Shown piece after piece: positions 62,101 to 64,000 of a stretch of DNA of 64,000 nt. The translations under genes and the position numbers were made by a program. The notes under the pieces were generated by a model that was given only the letters and a program-made list of their open reading frames with translations, did no database searches and was not told the origin of the DNA. This stretch comes from JANRIG01 sp033765235. GTDB taxonomy: Bacteria; Bacteroidota; Bacteroidia; Cytophagales; UBA9547. Positions within the stretch are counted from its first letter, which is position 1, and each line of letters opens with the position of its first letter. The stretch spans positions 1 through 64,000 of the forward strand of contig JANRIG010000027.1 in the NCBI GenBank assembly GCA_033765235.1. The letters are read 5' to 3'.

Positions 62101-64000
62101 GTAATATTACCTGTGCTTCCATTCACAGAAAATCCGGTAGCTGTAGTATTAAATGTACCTCCTGTGACACCGGATATGACAGTGACCGGTACCGATGGTA
62201 CATTTGCACAGAATGGAGTAGCTCCGTAGTTGAATATTGGTACGGCGGGAAGTGGTGTGACAGTGACACTGTTAGCACCTACTATTGATGTACAACCTCC
62301 TGCAGCAGCTATGATATGATTTATCCAATAGGTACCCGATACAGTATTGGCACTAATGGTAATAGTACCACTGCTATTTAAGGTGACAGCTGAACCTGGT
62401 GCTGTAGTAACCCAAGCACCGTTGAATATTCCTGATGTAGTAATGACTGAAATAGGTGCACTATTAGCACAGTAAGGTCCTGCTCCATAATTGAACACTG
62501 GTGCAGTGGGTAAAGAGGTAATAGTGACTATGGCAATTCCCGTAGCAGATGTAGCACTACAAGCTCCTGAACCTATATTATATGCGGTGACTGTATACAC
62601 TCCACCTGCAGCACCCGATGATACCACTCCTGTATTCACGGCCACCGTGATGCCCGCTGTACCATAGTATAGTGTGCCTGCTGTGGTATTCACTCCCGAT
62701 ACCAATCCTATATTATTGTTGTTGCAATATGGAGAAGCACCATAACTAATAATTGGATTTGGTGGTGACGTGGTAATAATCACAGAAGAAGAACCTGTAA
62801 CGGCAGCACAACCTCCTGACGCAGGTATCACATGATTTATCCAATAAGTGCCTGATACAGTGGCAGAAGCTAAAGTAATAGTACCTGTAGATGCATTAAT
62901 GGTGAATACACTTCCGGGTGCTGTGGTAGAGTATGTGCCTGCAAATAATCCACTCACTGTAGTGACCCCTACTATAGATGTGATGGGACATATGGGACCT
63001 CCATAGTTGAAATTAGGAGTAGCCGGCAATGCAGTAATGGTAAGCACGGCTGTGCCTGACACAGAAGTAGCACTACAAGTAACAGCTCCTGCGTTGAAGG
63101 CAGTAATAGTATAAATACCTGTAGCAGCACCACTTGATATAATTCCTGTAGATATGCCTACTGCTGCGCCTGCACTTGCAAAGTACTGAGTACCTGCGGT
63201 GGTATTGACTGCAGATGTTAATCCAATATTATTATTATTACAATAAGGTGATACACCATAACTTATGACAGGGGTGAGTGGAATGCCTGTAATGGTAATG
63301 GCTGCATAACCTGCTACTGATGCGCAACCCCCAGAGGCAGGTATCACATGGCGTATCCAATATATGCCTGATAATGTATTGCCTGCTACTACGGTAACAG
63401 TGCCATTGGTAGCATTCACCGTAATTTGTGCACCTGGAGCTGTGGTTACATAAGTTCCATTAAATGAACCACTTAATGTGGTAACGGCACCTGTACCTGC
63501 ACTGGCACATATAGGAGCATACACAAATCCGGGCACTGTAGGAGCTGAGGTTACAGTAACTACTAATATGTTTGATACTACCGTACTGCAAGGAGTATTT
63601 TGCACCACAGCCCTATACCAAGTATTTTGAGTGAGAGCTGCCGTATTGAATATACGAGGTGTACCTGTACCGTTGCCCACAAATGAGTATGTAACTCCAT
63701 CATTGGAAGATTCAAAATTAACAATACCATTAAACCCTGTAAGGGTAATTTGGGTAGTATTGCCTGCACATACTGCCAGTGCATTGCCTGCTAAAGTACC
63801 TGAAGTACTTACACCATTTACAGTTATAAGACCTATACCTGCTAAGGTGACTTGGGGACAACCTGAAGTAAATGCAATAACTCTAACTGTATTGACACCC
63901 GGTGTGGATACAAAGTTGGATGGAATGGTAAGCGTAAGTGTACTGCCTGTACCTACTCTAAGACCTGAAACAGTATTAGCCCCTATCATGGCGTAATAAC
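56112..64000 (-). CDS. Giant repeat protein with gliding-motility CHU_C (T9SS type B) C-terminus (partial, 5' end beyond window)
   Basis: The frame is open to the right edge; codons upstream of the internal ATG at 63989 read ...YYA without a stop, so at least 2,628 residues are visible and the start is missing. The region near 63.5-62.0 kb has two alternating modules of about 80 residues. From about 61.9 to 58.7 kb a 272-276 residue super-repeat occurs four times (two Ig-like units plus one PKD-like unit with GRMWDFG). More Ig-like modules follow. The last 95 residues form a CHU_C domain (NVITPNTNAGGD ... VRIFNRYGVEVWF ... GTYYYHI), which directs T9SS export, often to the cell surface or matrix. 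A surface adhesin or filament is the likely role. Confidence 0.93.
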   Translation of the reverse strand, partial: YYAMIGANTVSGLRVGTGSTLTLTIPSNFVSTPGVNTVRVIAFTSGCPQVTLAGIGLITVNGVSTSGTLAGNALAVCAGNTTQITLTGFNGIVNFESSNDGVTYSFVGNGTGTPRIFNTAALTQNTWYRAVVQNTPCSTVVSNILVVTVTSAPTVPGFVYAPICASAGTGAVTTLSGSFNGTYVTTAPGAQITVNATNGTVTVVAGNTLSGIYWIRHVIPASGGCASVAGYAAITITGIPLTPVISYGVSPYCNNNNIGLTSAVNTTAGTQYFASAGAAVGISTGIISSGAATGIYTITAFNAGAVTCSATSVSGTAVLTITALPATPNFNYGGPICPITSIVGVTTVSGLFAGTYSTTAPGSVFTINASTGTITLASATVSGTYWINHVIPASGGCAAVTGSSSVIITTSPPNPIISYGASPYCNNNNIGLVSGVNTTAGTLYYGTAGITVAVNTGVVSSGAAGGVYTVTAYNIGSGACSATSATGIAIVTITSLPTAPVFNYGAGPYCANSAPISVITTSGIFNGAWVTTAPGSAVTLNSSGTITISANTVSGTYWINHIIAAAGGCTSIVGANSVTVTPLPAVPIFNYGATPFCANVPSVPVTVISGVTGGTFNTTATGFSVNGSTGNITGINTSLSGSFIVNYTIPASGGCPAVFSISGITFNAAPAAGVASGTGASICYGTTATLTLSGHAGTIAGWQYSTDGGSTWTFNAVTSPTYTSVTLSGATIFNAVVGNGVCANVTSAGHTINVTPQSSAGTITPTIQTPCVGSPANFTAAASTGTVVWEVSTVAGMWSTIPGTAISASYTLNNGIDYFFRIGATNGAGCFTNFSNIATATGLVCAVSANATSTGTNVCLSTASSTGITFTDLSTTPTTILGRVWYVYQNGSLINTVGFGITPSGYNISFTFPVSGPIAVVLSVVGTGAATNSITITGLVDDMSLAGTISSVSPNPLCYDFTANLSVASTRGTATWLTSNDGSTWVNTGVTTSTYAQSNRIANSYYAISAVNGVCPVVTSTSAFVVTVRGQSVGGTVSSNTPLPVCENTTANLTVSGQLGTLQWENSPDNSAWTAVSGATTPGIATINIPLAGYYYRIVAANGAGCTPANSPSLLVTAQSCGVVSSFTGLPNPICLISASATGVSFTDASSAVSTIIGRMWDFGTGATPATANIGLTSSGYNINVTYNTSGTKTVTLTVIGVGGVTTVYTQNITIDDPSLAGSVSVTTNPICYNTAASLTLAGERGTVSWIASADNITYSATGSSGTSYTSANLTSNNYYGVIVSNASCPAVTITGTMVTVIGESISGTVSSTSTLPICSNSPAALQVTGSQGNIQWEQSPDGSVWSAISGANTATYNTPNLTTDTYYRVSVVSGAGCSTVSSGFQLITTTLCGLTAQITPDINPICLSAATGTGITFTDNSSSVSTILGRMWDFGFGASPATASVGITTSGYSIPVTYNTAGVFSVSLTVIGVSTTNIQTINVTITSPSIGGSVSGPTSGICNTSGIATLNLTGNNGAIQWQDSPDGSTWSNMSGETSSTLNIAAGLTADRYYQAVVTNGICAAQSSSLFVVTVLSASSGGTAILLGSSTVCIGNTYNLSLTGTIIGSILGWERSAPGNTSYLGILSTVGFTSYTPNFSEVTGTEYYRAVVQNGVGCISQNSAEVQINGTPCTVSATIAASPATLCLSTATSTGVMLTLTGTSAGPIIGYTISGTDIAVPFIYNTSATLTVVGPITFSTPGTKTIDVRVLAAGNNQNFASTSVTVEPFNNAGTPIVAATIICQGQTAQLNTTGATQGTITYQLWDGFAYNDIVGNTYANVQTSNSPYQFRAKASGGTCPDVFSNAVNVNVQQQAAITSVSQPSALGNYCLGAVVTGLSATYTPTSATGFFISSGPISVATNGNFTATVTVPSQNITFTIPGVNGCAGVSGSTSISVNVNPAIDFAYARDNYCKNYDPEGDGTYVSATNIVGAGTFSADANLSLTDPNLGTINLSASNIGTWNVTFTGSPISGCPANTISKSITIKPNPTVTGVIEYPDAGYGNGYYCSTDFATRTPNAPTVPFGYTGSFISTNILVNAANGTITPSSAASPGFKNINYVVAPDGCNPYSYPAVVSITGALSADAININYLGEPCIGYNESVSPVTTILGYAAGVGRYLTNKPDDLKFVVGAEGVINVAQSKPGSYSIIYTVPGFGGCDPFSKTTNITLHQKPSAKPTLSYGGKTLGGMFCNNYALQPDQADELEGKNATFTGTGGIEAYLNANTGQIDLNKAPYGNFVTPKVYIVSYVMPVKGACPAEDFVSNEFTITLTSAFAGKSAIVGGTAEKCEGDNISLELAESKGFIQWEVSTTDTLETSFTALSDKNATGPNSTQLTYGPLSQSVYLRAYMTLPDSVAYCNGVYDFAKTAAIKVNLAKKPVAGTVWVNPNSAEKIKEICLEDFAVLTLSGYSGTITWYYSSEETLDVLKDTVQNANAAKWKKIVDPNVSADIKTPIVSTPILSGYDNKVFVGAVVNGLNGCATATAYTKLVLVKRCDQNDDIPNVITPNTNAGGDPNSVWNIQKLRLTEKAEVRIFNRYGVEVWFSRGDAITNGKMWTGDGLPAGTYYYHINKNDNSPEPVLTGFVTVIK

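Noticed and set aside
56400..64000. Regularly spaced repeats considered as a CRISPR-like or satellite array
   Set aside because: The repeats keep codon phase, differ mainly at synonymous positions and belong to a long open frame; the units are far too long for CRISPR repeats.

Overview
The window is AT-rich DNA from a member of the Bacteroidota, probably a free-living, gliding-type lineage (Chitinophagia/Saprospiria-like; this placement is inference). Supporting signs are type IX secretion (T9SS) sorting domains of both type A and type B (gliding-motility CHU_C), SprB-like repeats, an OmpA-like barrel with a SPOR domain, and Bacteroidetes-type promoters (TTTG / TAnnTTTG). I see no rRNA, tRNA, CRISPR array or insertion sequence. 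Gene density is very high and no gap exceeds 294 bp.

Region 1 (1-19637, minus strand) holds surface and secreted proteins. A giant frame runs off the left edge (at least 5,023 codons): signal peptide, a clan GH-A-like glycosidase domain, three LamG domains, Ig/PKD modules, a beta-helix-like region, SprB repeats and a lamin-tail domain. Upstream of it lie an outer-membrane barrel with a SPOR domain, a lipoprotein with an internal duplication, and a T9SS type A cargo protein.

Region 2 (19760-21371, plus strand) is a short housekeeping operon, lolD-like/pssA/purS, with ATGA overlaps at both junctions. A sugar-isomerase-like gene (21385-22269, minus) converges on it.

Region 3 (22342-47924, minus strand) is the most interesting part. 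Seven genes are packed with overlaps or gaps of 31 bp or less. In transcription order they are: an ATP/ADP-translocase-like membrane protein fused to HEAT repeats and a cyclic-nucleotide-binding-like domain; a protein with TIR-like domains; an nSTAND1-type P-loop NTPase with a membrane helix, coiled coil and seven WD40 repeats; a TPR/outer-membrane barrel protein; a beta-propeller lipoprotein; and two giant paralogous T9SS surface proteins. The layout suggests a cytoplasmic and inner-membrane signalling or conflict module coupled to an outer-membrane and cell-surface module. This is inference from gene context.

Region 4 (48225-53687, plus strand) is an eight-gene housekeeping operon: cyclophilin, purK, mannose-1-phosphate guanylyltransferase, enoyl-CoA hydratase, an ECF-type sigma factor, a Cys-rich possible anti-sigma factor, gmk and nadD. 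Region 5 (53844-56088) has ttcA and rarA, divergently transcribed. Region 6 (56112-64000, minus) is a second partial giant protein with nested repeats and a CHU_C (T9SS type B) C-terminus; its 5' end lies beyond the right edge.
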